Source: Forficula auricularia
Taxonomy: Eukaryota > Arthropoda > Insecta > Dermaptera > Forficulidae
DNA length: 64,000 bases
Reading direction: 5' to 3'
Assembly: GCA_024734495.1 (NCBI GenBank)
Contig: JALMQS010000089.1
Span: forward strand, 6,088,420 to 6,152,419
The notes below the pieces were generated by a model. That model had not been told where the DNA came from. It searched no databases and saw nothing but the letters and a program-made list of their open reading frames with translations. This document shows, one piece after another, positions 63,694-64,000 of this stretch. Position 1 is the stretch's first letter. Each line of letters begins with the position of its first letter. A program made the translations under genes and the position numbers.

Positions 63694-64000
63694 CACAGAC
63701 TTAAAAAAATAATTACCTATAATAATAATATTAAAAAATACAAATATTTGTCAATATTGAAAACATTTATTTTAAACTACGACTTTTCAAAAGAAATTCT
63801 CCCTTTATCAATGGATTTTTTTTTTTAAATTAAAAAAAATATATTTTTTTTTTTAAGGTTGACTATGAGGTCATACTAATACACAATAAATAAAATCTAG
63901 ACGAATGAAATTTAAAATATTTTTTATTTAAAAAAACTATTCATTTTACTTGGGTCTTGAGATTATCTTTTTGCGAGAAACGCTTAGCGCAGTGATCACA
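63694..64000. other. AT-rich edge of window
   Basis: No gene seen. Confidence 0.4.

Overview
The window is AT-rich eukaryotic DNA with no operons and no intact multi-exon host gene in view. It is packed with decayed and nested transposable elements, so it is an invertebrate genome scaffold. An arthropod is the most likely source: two nuclear fragments of mitochondrial nad2 read sensibly only with TGA as Trp, ATA as Met and AGA as Ser (the invertebrate mitochondrial code). BEL/Pao, mag-like Gypsy, I/Jockey- and RTE-like LINEs, Penelope-type repeats, Tc1/mariner, hAT and Crypton remnants all sit together. The exact species cannot be told from the sequence; a crustacean or insect is an inference. 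A run of 985 N lies at 12268-13252.

Layout. 0-5.7 kb: foldback MITEs, a tandem MITE pair with TTTGCA target duplications, and the 3' end of an RTE-like LINE carrying a Tc1/mariner-type MITE and a minisatellite. 5.7-9.2 kb: an I/Jockey-type LINE 3' end split by a foldback MITE, then an internally deleted mariner nested in another TA-flanked element. 9.3-15.1 kb: LTR-like and SINE-like repeats, a Crypton C-terminal half, the assembly gap, a LINE RT tail, and several hairpin elements, one with a hammerhead-like core. 15.1-22.4 kb: nad2 numt copies and two copies of the 3' coding end of TRMT1 (tRNA guanine-26 dimethyltransferase), one interrupted by a hAT element. A 4.3-kb Ty3/Gypsy element follows, whose left and right flanks belong to different loci, then a second Crypton. 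22.6-29.3 kb: a hAT element with target duplication, a 5'-truncated I-type LINE with a 15-bp duplication, a retrozyme-like repeat and a MITE. 29.6-33.5 kb: a BEL/Pao element broken by a palindrome of SINE-like units and by a 1.35-kb insertion. 33.5-47 kb: long dispersed repeats, Gypsy fragments, a hAT element with a retrozyme-like repeat inside it, transposase remnants, and three LINE remnants. 47-64 kb: mostly AT-rich spacer with hairpins, RT and Gypsy scraps, a 105/106-bp tandem array with a 211-bp higher-order period, Penelope-type inverted units and a solo-LTR-like repeat.

Nothing here forms a pathway. The relations that matter are those of nesting, target duplication and recombination. 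The most noteworthy signals are the repeated hammerhead-ribozyme-like cores, several of them set between inverted arms; the chimeric Gypsy element; the open TRMT1 end fused to a numt; and the paired Crypton copies. Both the Gypsy and the Crypton frames break at A-homopolymers, so base-calling error must be kept in mind.
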